Shown one piece after another: positions 1 to 5,049 of a stretch of DNA of 5,179 nucleotides. A program made the position numbers and the translations under genes. The DNA comes from Alkalibacterium iburiense (lineage in GTDB: Bacteria; Bacillota; Bacilli; Lactobacillales; Carnobacteriaceae_A). The number at the start of each line of letters is the position of its first letter. Positions within the stretch are counted from its first letter, which is position 1. A model generated the notes under the pieces. That model saw nothing but the letters and a program-made list of their open reading frames with translations. It was not told where the DNA came from and did no database searches. The stretch lies in the NCBI RefSeq assembly GCF_039521845.1, contig NZ_BAAACW010000043.1:1-5179 (forward strand). Reading direction: 5' to 3'.

Positions 1-3
1 CAT
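1..3 (-). CDS. Start codon of a gene running out of the window (partial)
   Basis: On the minus strand an ATG occupies positions 3..1, preceded by GAGG at 14..11 (7-nt spacer) and AGGA at 20..17, which is a good Shine-Dalgarno arrangement. A TATAAT box lies further upstream at 41..36. Together these suggest that a gene starts exactly at the window edge and reads leftward. Nothing of the protein is visible, so no product can be named. Confidence 0.4.
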
Positions 4-35
4 AGCTAATCCTCATTCCTTTTAAATGTATCTCT

Positions 36-65
36 ATTATAACATATTACTACATAGTACTACAA
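36..65 (-). promoter_or_regulatory. Promoter of the leftward gene with a direct-repeat operator-like motif
   Basis: On the minus strand a perfect -10 box TATAAT (41..36) lies 18 bp from a weak -35 candidate TTGTAG (65..60). The spacer holds the plus-strand heptamer TACTACA at 48-54 and again at 58-64, exactly 10 bp apart, so both copies face the same side of the helix. The two copies also create the palindrome TAGTACTA at 55-62. Such a motif inside a promoter spacer is typical of a repressor site, possibly autoregulatory, but the regulator cannot be identified from this sequence. Confidence 0.5.
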
Positions 66-83
66 TATAAGTTTATCAAATTT

Positions 84-113
84 GACAAAAAAATAAAGCC
101 ATAACAGGCTTTG
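84..113 (-). terminator. Rho-independent terminator on the minus strand
   Basis: Read on the minus strand, AAAGCC, a six-base loop and GGCTTT are followed by ATTTTTTT. The stem is short at 6 bp and only two pairs are G-C at each end of its core, but the T-tract is on the minus side only. It lies just downstream of the small minus-strand frame at 123-188 and upstream of the promoter of the leftward gene, so it would insulate that promoter from transcription entering from the right. Confidence 0.55.
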
Positions 114-122
114 TGTCACTTT

Positions 123-188
123 TTATTGATTCCAGCTGTTAAACTCCCGATACAGCCGATGATCCGCTTGAATTCTAACTTTCTTCAC
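123..188 (-). other. Small open frame, 21 codons, GTG start, status unknown
   Basis: A minus-strand frame runs from GTG at 188..186 to TAA at 125..123 and encodes VKKVRIQADHRLYREFNSWNQ split as VKKVRIQADH then RLYREFNSWNQ. The composition is protein-like (basic, with aromatic residues Y, F and W), and a terminator follows 10 nt after the stop. A second frame, ATG at 223..221 to TGA, overlaps its start and would join it through a -1 shift, so this could be the end of a decayed gene. There is no clear Shine-Dalgarno site. It may be a real small protein, a gene remnant or chance; I do not recognise it. Confidence 0.25.
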
Positions 189-191
189 TCA

Positions 192-221
192 GACCACTCA
201 GTGCTAAAAAGCTGGGTGGTC
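192..221. repeat. 10-bp inverted repeat (hairpin)
   Basis: GACCACTCAG at 192-201 pairs with CTGGGTGGTC at 212-221 as ten pairs including one G-U wobble, around a ten-base loop. No T-tract follows on either strand, so it is not a standard terminator. It lies about 75 bp upstream of the SRP RNA -10 box. It could be a regulator site or a folded leader of a minus-strand transcript. Confidence 0.5.
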
Positions 222-270
222 ATAATTTGGTCAAAAATTAAGAAAAGGATAAGAAAAATTGGAAATAGAC

Positions 271-302
271 TGGAAAAGAGATAGAGTCTGTGATAGTATA
301 AT
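271..302 (+). promoter_or_regulatory. Promoter of the SRP RNA gene
   Basis: A perfect -10 box TATAAT lies at 297-302, which would place the transcription start about 307-310, at the 5' end of the SRP RNA helix. No good -35 box lies at 17 bp. The nearest candidate is TGGAAA at 271-276 with a 20-bp spacer, so the upstream half of the promoter is uncertain. Confidence 0.55.
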
Positions 303-305
303 AGT

Positions 306-410
306 TGCCGAGAGGCCACAGGACAATGGTGGACGTATGAACCGTGTCAGGTCCGGAAGGAAGCAGCACTAAGTACTGTTCCTCCATGTGTCATGTGCTT
401 ACATAGGCAC
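306..410 (+). ncRNA. ffs: Signal recognition particle RNA (4.5S / scRNA), short form
   Basis: The gene encodes the RNA scaffold of the signal recognition particle, which binds Ffh and targets membrane and secreted proteins to FtsY and the Sec translocon. The universally conserved domain IV tip is visible at 347-367: GTCAGGTCC, the GGAA tetraloop, then GGAAGCAGC. The flanks fold back in one long hairpin: GAAC (339-342) with GTTC (378-381), ATGG (326-329) with CCAT (384-387), GACA (322-325) with TGTC (389-392), CACA (317-320) with TGTG (394-397), and at the base TGCC (306-309) with GGCA (406-409). At about 105 nt it lacks the Alu domain of the longer Bacillus RNA and matches the short type usual in lactic acid bacteria. 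Its position upstream of dnaX is common in Bacilli. The ends are accurate to a few bases. Confidence 0.95.
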
Positions 411-437
411 CATTATATTAGCACTTATTCATATTCA

Positions 438-471
438 AAGATGTTCCTTTCATAAGGACGTCTTTTTTTTT
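438..471 (+). terminator. Rho-independent terminator of the SRP RNA gene
   Basis: AAGATGTTCCTT (438-449) and AAGGACGTCTT (454-464) form an 11-bp stem with one bulged T and one G-U pair, closed by a four-base TCAT loop. The run of T continues to 471. This is a strong plus-strand terminator and separates the SRP RNA from dnaX transcription. Confidence 0.9.
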
Positions 472-511
472 GTAAAATAAGATATTCCAAAATCCTTACA
501 CTATTTCATTC

Positions 512-549
512 ATTGATTCTAGAAACGTGAAAAATGAAATTCTATCAAT
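512..549. repeat. Imperfect inverted repeat next to the composite element
   Basis: ATTGAT (512-517) and AGAA (521-524) pair with TTCT (540-543) and ATCAAT (544-549), leaving a three-base bulge. An alternative pairing joins TTTCATT (504-510) with AATGAAA (533-539). It lies just outside the left terminal repeat of the element at 557-774 and may be its eroded edge or plain AT-rich spacer. Confidence 0.35.
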
Positions 550-556
550 CATTCCA

Positions 557-774
557 GATATGATGAGTGACAAGAATGAAAATAAATAAGCTTCCTTTAG
601 CGGTGTTAGCTTGACAGAATGGAGTGCTAACATCTGCAACACTTTTTTTAGAGGTGTTCACTTCGCTTTTTATTTTGTTAACACCGCTAAAGAGTTTATT
701 CGAGGCGTTAGCTTTTTTAATTAGGTCTCTAACGTCGCTAAAGCTACCTAAAGATTACAATCACTCATCACATC
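557..774. repeat. Composite palindromic repeat element with terminal inverted repeats
   Basis: The stretch is bounded by GATATGATGAGTGA (557-570) and TCACTCATCACATC (761-774), inverted copies that match at 13 of 14 positions. Inside, six degenerate copies of one motif, about TTTAGCGGTGTTAGC, occur in alternating orientation and make three hairpins in a row. The first pairs TGTTAGC (604-610) with GCTAACA (626-632). The second pairs 647-658 with 680-691 at 11 of 12 positions. The third pairs 704-711 with 729-736, with one G-U. The outermost copies also pair: 595-608 with 679-692 (14 of 14) or 595-609 with 729-743 (15 pairs, two G-U). There is no coding frame inside and no clear target-site duplication outside. 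It resembles a small non-autonomous mobile or BOX/REP-like mosaic element; that class is an inference. Confidence 0.7.
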
Positions 775-802
775 GAGTAGACATTCAACTTTTTTGCTAA
801 AT

Positions 803-833
803 AAGCTAAAATTCTTTTTCAATCTCTTAGCTT
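803..833. repeat. 7-bp inverted repeat over the dnaX promoter
   Basis: AAGCTAA (803-809) and TTAGCTT (827-833) form an inverted repeat with a 17-base loop that covers the probable -35 box of dnaX. GCTAA also occurs at 796-800. It may be an operator, or a chance product of AT-rich sequence; the arms are short. Confidence 0.25.
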
Positions 834-845
834 TTGTCCTATAAT
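817..845 (+). promoter_or_regulatory. Promoter of dnaX and the operon
   Basis: A perfect -10 box TATAAT lies at 840-845, with a weak -35 candidate TTTCAA at 817-822 (17-bp spacer). The start of transcription would fall near 852, giving a leader of about 28 nt. As no other convincing promoter is seen before 3839, this one probably serves dnaX, ybaB, recR and yaaL. Confidence 0.6.
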
Positions 846-879
846 TAAGAAGAGTACGGAAAGAGAGAAGAGGGAAATT

Positions 880-2604
880 ATGAGCTATCAGGCATTATAC
901 CGAGTGTGGCGACCTCAGCGATTTGAAGATGTAGCCGGTCAAGAAGCAATCACTCAAACGTTAAAAAACGCCATCAGCCAAGGCAATACCAGTCACGCTT
1001 ATTTATTTTCAGGACCGAGAGGAACGGGAAAGACCAGCGCGGCTAAAATTTTTGCCAAAGCGATGAACTGCAAAAACAGTACAGACGGCGAACCCTGTAA
1101 CGACTGTGATCTGTGCCAGTCTATTACACAAGGACGATTAGGGGACGTTATAGAAATTGATGCGGCCAGTAACAACGGGGTTGAAGAAATTCGAGACATA
1201 CGTGAGCGAGCGAATTATGCCCCGACAGAAGCAGACTATAAAGTGTACATCATCGATGAGGTGCATATGTTGTCTATGGGAGCATTTAACGCCTTACTGA
1301 AAACATTAGAAGAACCTCCGATGAACGTGGTCTTTATCCTAGCCACAACAGAACCGCACAAAATTCCTTTAACTATAATCTCACGTACCCAGCGCTTTGA
1401 CTTTAGACGGATTTCACCTAAAGATATCATTCGCCGAATGACATATATATTGAAGGAAAAACAAGTGGATTATGAAGAAGATGCTCTGCTTGCTATCGCA
1501 AAAGCAGCAGAGGGAGGAATGCGTGACGCTTTAAGTATTCTCGATCAGGCTTTATCTTTCTCAGATGGCACCATTAAGCTGGAAGATACCTTGCGCATCA
1601 CCGGAAGCATCACCCAAGAGCTGCTCATCGATTACATTACGGCTGCACTAAACAATGATACCCAAACCGGTTTGGCCCTTCTGCACCAGATGATGCAAGA
1701 AGGAAAAGATGCCAATCGCTTAGTGGAAGACACCATTATATTTTGTCGTGATATCTTGATTTACCAGAAAACAAAAGACGAAGCGGTCTTGAAAATGAGT
1801 AAAGTCGATGATGCCTTTATCGCATTAGCTGAAAAAGCCAATCCGGAAAAGATGTACGCGACGATTCGTATCATGAACGAAACCCAGCAAGAAATGAAAC
1901 AGTCCACTCACGCGGAAGTGTATCTGGAAGTGGCGACGGTCCGATTAGCTCAACCGGTTCAAGCCTCGCCAGAAACCCATCCAGAAAAAGAGAGTGCAAA
2001 CCATCAAGAACTGAACGACTTGAAAAACAAGATGAGACAGATGCAGAGCCTGATTGAAAACTTGCAAAAAGGCGTGCCTTCAAATGGAAGCTCTAACGGA
2101 AGGGCAGCTCAACCGAAAAGAAATACGGCTAAAAAACAAACAGCCTTCAAAGTGAATACGAGACAAGTGTACAGAGTATTGGAAGAAGCAACCAAAGATG
2201 ATTTGCTGAAATTAAAAGATATTTGGCCTGATTTGATAGATGCTTTATCAACCAGCCAAAAGGCCATTATGAATACCTCTAAACCTGTTGCAGCGAGTCC
2301 AAAAGGCTTGGTTGTAACCTTTGATTATGATATTCTGTGTGAAAGAGCGTCAAGTGACACATTCTTACTGGATGCTGTAGGCGATTATTTAGAAAAAATA
2401 GTCGGTCACAGAGCTGAATTAGTGACTGTTCCGAGTGAGCAGTGGCCAAAAGTCAGACAATCTTTTATTGATCAAATGAAAGCCAATGTCCCTTCATCTA
2501 GTGAATCCGAGGAATCGGATGAGCCTGAATCAGAAGAAGATGATACAATTGTAAGTGAAGCTTTTCAACTATTTGGAAAAGAAGTTGTAAAAGTTAAAGA
2601 CTAA
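880..2604 (+). CDS. dnaX: DNA polymerase III tau (gamma/tau) subunit, DnaX
   Basis: DnaX is the ATPase of the clamp loader. It opens and loads the beta sliding clamp on DNA and, through its C-terminal part, ties the loader to the polymerase at the fork. The 574-residue length fits the Bacilli form (about 560). The AAA+ module shows Walker A GPRGTGKT at 45-52, a zinc site C64, C73, C76, C79, Walker B with D126 E127, sensor 1 ILATTEPH at 153-160, the arginine-finger motif S168 R169 and sensor 2 GGMRDALS at 212-219. A polar linker with a likely coiled stretch follows (about 380-405), then the tau-specific domain and an acidic serine/glutamate tail ending in a conserved LFGKEVVKVKD. Residue 170 is Thr where the usual motif is SRC. 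The ATG has GAGGG 5 nt upstream. No A-AAA-AAG slippery heptamer is seen in frame, so full-length tau is the expected product. Confidence 0.97.
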   Translation: MSYQALYRVWRPQRFEDVAGQEAITQTLKNAISQGNTSHAYLFSGPRGTGKTSAAKIFAKAMNCKNSTDGEPCNDCDLCQSITQGRLGDVIEIDAASNNGVEEIRDIRERANYAPTEADYKVYIIDEVHMLSMGAFNALLKTLEEPPMNVVFILATTEPHKIPLTIISRTQRFDFRRISPKDIIRRMTYILKEKQVDYEEDALLAIAKAAEGGMRDALSILDQALSFSDGTIKLEDTLRITGSITQELLIDYITAALNNDTQTGLALLHQMMQEGKDANRLVEDTIIFCRDILIYQKTKDEAVLKMSKVDDAFIALAEKANPEKMYATIRIMNETQQEMKQSTHAEVYLEVATVRLAQPVQASPETHPEKESANHQELNDLKNKMRQMQSLIENLQKGVPSNGSSNGRAAQPKRNTAKKQTAFKVNTRQVYRVLEEATKDDLLKLKDIWPDLIDALSTSQKAIMNTSKPVAASPKGLVVTFDYDILCERASSDTFLLDAVGDYLEKIVGHRAELVTVPSEQWPKVRQSFIDQMKANVPSSSESEESDEPESEEDDTIVSEAFQLFGKEVVKVKD

Positions 2605-2626
2605 ATATGGAAAGGAAGATTCATTT

Positions 2627-2947
2627 ATGCGCGGTGGAATGGGAAATATGCAAGGCATGATGAAAAAAATGCAGAAAATGCAAAAAGAAATGGAAAAGAA
2701 CCAGAACGAGTTAAACGAAAGAGAATTTACTGGAACAGCTAACGATGATTTAGTCACTGTTACTTTTACTGGAGACAAGACTTTAAGAAGTGTGTCTATT
2801 AAAGAAGAAATTGTTGACCCTGAAGATGTCGAAATCATTGAAGATTTAGTCTTATTAGCGGTTAATGATGCTTTAGAAAAAATCGATACAGAAACAGAAA
2901 AAGTAATGGGTAAATATACTAAAGGTATGGGCTTACCAGGATTTTAA
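2627..2947 (+). CDS. ybaB: Nucleoid-associated protein, YbaB/EbfC family
   Basis: This small dimeric DNA-binding protein is thought to act as a nucleoid-associated factor. At 106 residues it matches the family length (about 107 in Bacillus YaaK). The N-terminus is the typical Met/Gly/Lys-rich start MRGGMGNMQGMMKKMQK leading into a coiled helix of about residues 10-35. A beta core follows (FTGTANDDLVTVTFTGDK), then the family signature VDPEDVEIIEDLV at about 64-76 and a C-terminal MGKYTKGMGLPGF. AAAGGAAG lies 8 nt before the ATG, and the gene begins 22 nt after dnaX ends, so the two are surely co-transcribed. The dnaX-ybaB-recR order is widely conserved in bacteria. The precise cellular role remains unsettled in the family. 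Confidence 0.95.
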   Translation: MRGGMGNMQGMMKKMQKMQKEMEKNQNELNEREFTGTANDDLVTVTFTGDKTLRSVSIKEEIVDPEDVEIIEDLVLLAVNDALEKIDTETEKVMGKYTKGMGLPGF

Positions 2948-3006
2948 ATTAAAAATGAGTGGCTATGGAGCGCGTACAGCTGCTTCATAAGAGAAAGGAA
3001 ACGGTC

Positions 3007-3603
3007 ATGCACTATCCAGAACCGATTGCACAATTAATGGAAAGCTATATGAAATTGCCAGGGATCGGCGAAAAAACCGCCGCTCGTCTGGCTTTTTATA
3101 CAGTGAATATGAACGAAGATGATGTGACTCGCTTTGCCAAGTCCCTTATCAGTGTGAAAAGAGATTTGCAGTACTGTTCCATTTGTGGAAATATGACACA
3201 AAATGATCCCTGCGATATATGCCAGGATAAAAATAGAGATCAATCCATTATTCTAGTGGTCGAATCCCCTAAAGATGTGATTGCTATGGAAAAAATGCAG
3301 GATTTCAAAGGTCAGTATCATGTGTTGCACGGAGTATTGTCACCGATTGAAGGGACAGGTCCAGAGGATATTAATATCCCGGTCTTAATCAAACGCCTGC
3401 AAAAAGACGAAGTGGAAGAAGTCATTATTGCGACCAACGCAACAGCCGAAGGCGAAGCGACGGCCATGTATTTATCCAGACTGATTAAACCGGCCGGTAT
3501 TAAAGTCACGCGGTTGGCTCATGGCTTATCTGTGGGTAGCGATATTGAGTATGCAGACGAGGTCACCTTGCTGAAAGCAGTCGAAGGCAGAAGAGAAATG
3601 TAG
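3007..3603 (+). CDS. recR: Recombination mediator protein RecR
   Basis: RecR acts with RecO (and RecF) to load RecA onto SSB-coated single-stranded DNA at gaps. From the ATG at 3007 the protein has 198 residues, the standard length. It shows a helix-hairpin-helix LPGIGEKTA at 17-25, a C4 zinc finger C57, C60, C69, C72, and a Toprim domain at about 79-175 (ILVVESPKD with E86, then HVLHG and EGEATAMYLSRL). The C-terminus is YADEVTLLKAVEGRREM. I chose 3007 because AAAGGA lies 7 nt upstream and the product begins MHYPEPI, as in relatives. A longer in-frame GTG start at 2959 adds 16 unlike residues and has no Shine-Dalgarno site. The gap to ybaB is 59 nt, with no promoter or terminator evident. 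Confidence 0.96.
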   Translation: MHYPEPIAQLMESYMKLPGIGEKTAARLAFYTVNMNEDDVTRFAKSLISVKRDLQYCSICGNMTQNDPCDICQDKNRDQSIILVVESPKDVIAMEKMQDFKGQYHVLHGVLSPIEGTGPEDINIPVLIKRLQKDEVEEVIIATNATAEGEATAMYLSRLIKPAGIKVTRLAHGLSVGSDIEYADEVTLLKAVEGRREM

Positions 3604-3611
3604 GTGGAACT

Positions 3612-3839
3612 GTGGCAGTATTTAGAAAAAAGGGGAAACTAAAAAAGAGCTATGATGAACAGCTAGTGGCATTAATGAACAAGCAGAAAAAAGCTTGGGA
3701 ACAAGCCCAAAAGCTGGACTCTATTGCCATAGAGAAACATCCAGTCAATCAAGTCCAATTAAAAATACAGCGGGCCAAGTATTTTTCTTTATTCAAAGAA
3801 GCCCGTATCCGTAACATAAAAGGAAATCTCTTAGATTAA
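3612..3839 (+). CDS. yaaL: YaaL family protein (DUF2508)
   Basis: This is a small, highly charged helical protein of 75 residues that matches the YaaL/DUF2508 family in length (about 74) and in its place directly after recR in Bacilli. It starts with a basic segment (MAVFRKKGKLKKSYDEQL) and ends with the family-like stretch KYFSLFKEARIRNIKG (about 56-71). There is no signal peptide or membrane segment, and its biochemical function is unknown. The start codon is GTG, 8 nt after the recR stop. AGGTGGA at 3602-3608 overlaps that stop and serves as the ribosome binding site, so translation is probably coupled to recR. It is the last gene of the operon, followed by a terminator. Confidence 0.9.
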   Translation: MAVFRKKGKLKKSYDEQLVALMNKQKKAWEQAQKLDSIAIEKHPVNQVQLKIQRAKYFSLFKEARIRNIKGNLLD

Positions 3840-3844
3840 AATAA

Positions 3845-3881
3845 AAAGGAAACAGTTTGCCATCGGGGAACTGTTTCCTTT
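3845..3881. terminator. Bidirectional terminator between yaaL and the minus-strand gene
   Basis: AAAGGAAACAGTT (3845-3857) and AACTGTTTCCTTT (3869-3881) form a perfect 13-bp stem with an 11-base loop. On the plus strand TTTCTTTATT follows, and on the minus strand TTTTTATTTT follows. It closes the dnaX operon and equally the convergent gene that ends at 3905. Confidence 0.9.
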
Positions 3882-3904
3882 CTTTATTATGGGGAATGAA
3901 TATT

Positions 3905-4384
3905 TTATTCAAAGTCATTTTCATTAAAGTTTAAATTCTTTATCGTAGATGCTTTCCATTTCCAATTGACATCTACTCGGTAAGTCTTTTTTTGAGCCTT
4001 AATGACTAAATACCATAATAAGTATACGAGCAATGGAGAACTAACTACATAAGTCCAATAAGAATGGGCTTCAAAAATCGTAAGCGATGTTAGCCTTGAC
4101 AAAAGTGAAATAACCATAGGCGAAATGATTAGGATAGATAATAGGGTAATTAGAATTAATGTAAGTGAATCCATAAGAAAATAGGTATAGTTATAATTTT
4201 TTTTGTTATTTAATATACCTACGAAAAACAAGTCAATAATCATAGTAAGAGAAAGGATTGAAGTAAAAAGGGCATAATGTGCCTCATATGATAATAATGT
4301 AATGAGAAGAAAGAGTGAAGGAAGCATTACAATATACCTGTATCTTTTTTGTTTATCAACAGTTCTTAACTCTTGGAATTTCAA
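3905..4384 (-). CDS. Small integral membrane protein, four predicted membrane segments, unknown function
   Basis: I do not recognise this protein. From the proposed start it has 159 residues. A basic N-terminus (KQKRYRY) precedes four hydrophobic stretches at about residues 18-34, 37-58, 68-95 and 110-130, followed by a basic then acidic hydrophilic tail. The frame extends to GTG at 4393, but AGGAG (4399..4395) and its flank overlap that codon. TTG at 4384 (8 nt from AGGAG) or 4387 is therefore the better start. The gene is clearly AT-richer than the operon it converges on: 4141-4200 has 13 G/C in 60, against 30 in 60 at 1021-1080. It lies downstream of the secreted-protein gene on the same strand. 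A protection or immunity role is possible but unproven. Expression would be modest given the TTG start and the lack of a clear promoter. Confidence 0.75.
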   Translation of the reverse strand: MKFQELRTVDKQKRYRYIVMLPSLFLLITLLSYEAHYALFTSILSLTMIIDLFFVGILNNKKNYNYTYFLMDSLTLILITLLSILIISPMVISLLSRLTSLTIFEAHSYWTYVVSSPLLVYLLWYLVIKAQKKTYRVDVNWKWKASTIKNLNFNENDFE

Positions 4385-4409
4385 CAAAACCACTCCTAGT
4401 ATAATAAGT

Positions 4410-4422
4410 TTATGTTACATAA
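4410..4422. promoter_or_regulatory. Palindrome TTATGTTACATAA, possible operator
   Basis: A perfect 6-bp inverted repeat around one central base lies between the terminator of the secreted-protein gene and the ribosome binding site of the membrane-protein gene. TATTAT -10-like boxes flank it on the minus strand, but no matching -35 box is found at normal spacing. It could be a repressor site controlling the membrane-protein gene. Confidence 0.35.
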
Positions 4423-4456
4423 TAGAATATTCAATAAACTGAGTATAAAACAAAAT

Positions 4457-4490
4457 CAAAAGAACTGAAAATGATTTGTCAGTTCTTTTG
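4457..4490 (-). terminator. Terminator of the secreted-protein gene
   Basis: CAAAAGAACTGA (4457-4468) and TCAGTTCTTTTG (4479-4490) make a perfect 12-bp stem with a 10-base loop, 17 nt after the stop codon of the minus-strand secreted-protein gene. The T-rich tail ATTTTGTTTTAT follows on the minus strand. The outer A/T pairs contribute the first U-tract. Read-through into the membrane-protein gene is possible, as the T-tract is interrupted. Confidence 0.8.
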
Positions 4491-4506
4491 AGATTATGTA
4501 TTATCT

Positions 4507-5031
4507 TTAGTATTCAAAAGCCAGTCGAGTATTCTGACCAATTAAATTAGTTCTTGCCATATCGCTGTATACTAATATTGTAGAGCGTATTTGACGCCCC
4601 CTATCTGAAGTGTTTGTAATATAAGTAGAAACCTTGTAATAAACGACACTTCTATTAGATAGTGCGTGAGCAAGAACAGTGGTTACCAAAGAGGAAGAGA
4701 AATATTTTAAATTTGGAATAAAGCTTAGACCCCACCCAATTAGTTGTCCATATAGCCAATTAGCTGTACTATTAGCATTTCTAGAATCACCGTAATAATG
4801 CCATTCATTGCTATACCCCCCACCATCTCCTCCTTGACTAGGTGGAGAAAAAGGAATAATCGGATTATTAAACCCATTTTTATCCATAATAGGGTTAGTA
4901 TCTGTTATAGACTCTTCATAAGATATGTTGCTGTAATTTTCCTCATATGCGTGAACTGAAATAGAAGTTTGTGCAAAAATCGAAAAACCTAAAAACAGTA
5001 ACAATAAGGAATTAAATATTTTTTTCGTCAT
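4507..5031 (-). CDS. Secreted protein with Sec signal peptide, unknown function
   Basis: I do not recognise this 174-residue protein. A Sec signal peptide is plain: MTKK, a hydrophobic core at about 6-20, and a probable cut after VHA at residue 28. No LPXTG anchor, lipobox or other attachment signal follows, so release to the medium is likely. The mature part has a polar Asn/Ser-rich segment (29-58), a flexible hinge PFSPPSQGGDGGG (60-72), and a compact tail rich in aromatics (NEWHYYGDSRN, NWLYGQLIGWG, VVYYKVSTYITN). It contains no cysteine. Length, secretion and composition would suit a small secreted effector or bacteriocin-like protein, which is an inference. The gene is AT-rich compared with the dnaX operon. 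Its Shine-Dalgarno site is exceptionally complete, its terminator follows directly, and a membrane-protein gene lies next downstream. Confidence 0.85.
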   Translation of the reverse strand: MTKKIFNSLLLLFLGFSIFAQTSISVHAYEENYSNISYEESITDTNPIMDKNGFNNPIIPFSPPSQGGDGGGYSNEWHYYGDSRNANSTANWLYGQLIGWGLSFIPNLKYFSSSLVTTVLAHALSNRSVVYYKVSTYITNTSDRGRQIRSTILVYSDMARTNLIGQNTRLAFEY

Positions 5032-5037
5032 TGTGAA

Positions 5038-5049
5038 TCACCTCCTTTC
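5038..5049 (-). promoter_or_regulatory. Exceptionally strong ribosome binding site
   Basis: On the minus strand GAAAGGAGGTGA is complementary over 12 bases to the conserved 3' end of 16S rRNA. The AGGAGG core lies 9 nt before the ATG at 5031. It fixes the start codon of the secreted protein and implies strong translation. No other gene in the window has a site as long. Confidence 0.85.

Noticed and set aside
201..233. GGGTGGTC as part of a T-box riboswitch before the SRP RNA
   Set aside because: The full T-box core (GGGTGGTACCGCG) is missing, no terminator/antiterminator pair follows, and the downstream gene is an RNA and not an amino-acid gene.
611..639. TTGACA at 611-616 as the -35 box of a promoter inside the repeat element
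   Set aside because: The hexamer at 17-bp spacing is CTGCAA, with no -10 box nearby, so it is probably chance.
647..692. Hairpins of the repeat element as transcription terminators
   Set aside because: No T-tract follows the right arms on either strand. The T-runs lie inside loops or before the stems.
999..1430. Minus-strand open frames within dnaX, and similar ones within ybaB and recR
   Set aside because: They lie antisense to clearly conserved genes, lack ribosome binding sites and have no recognisable protein features.
2128..2140. Run of six A in dnaX as a programmed frameshift site for a short gamma form
   Set aside because: The reading frame gives T-AAA-AAA, not the A-AAA-AAG type heptamer. 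The -1 frame does reach a stop soon after, but no stimulatory stem or upstream Shine-Dalgarno-like element is apparent.
2955..2990. Eleven-codon frame from ATG at 2955 between ybaB and recR
   Set aside because: There is no Shine-Dalgarno site before it and the length is within chance. The recR start at 3007 with its own site explains the region.
2959..3006. N-terminal extension of RecR from GTG at 2959
   Set aside because: It adds 16 residues not expected in RecR and lacks a ribosome binding site, whereas ATG at 3007 gives the standard 198 residues.
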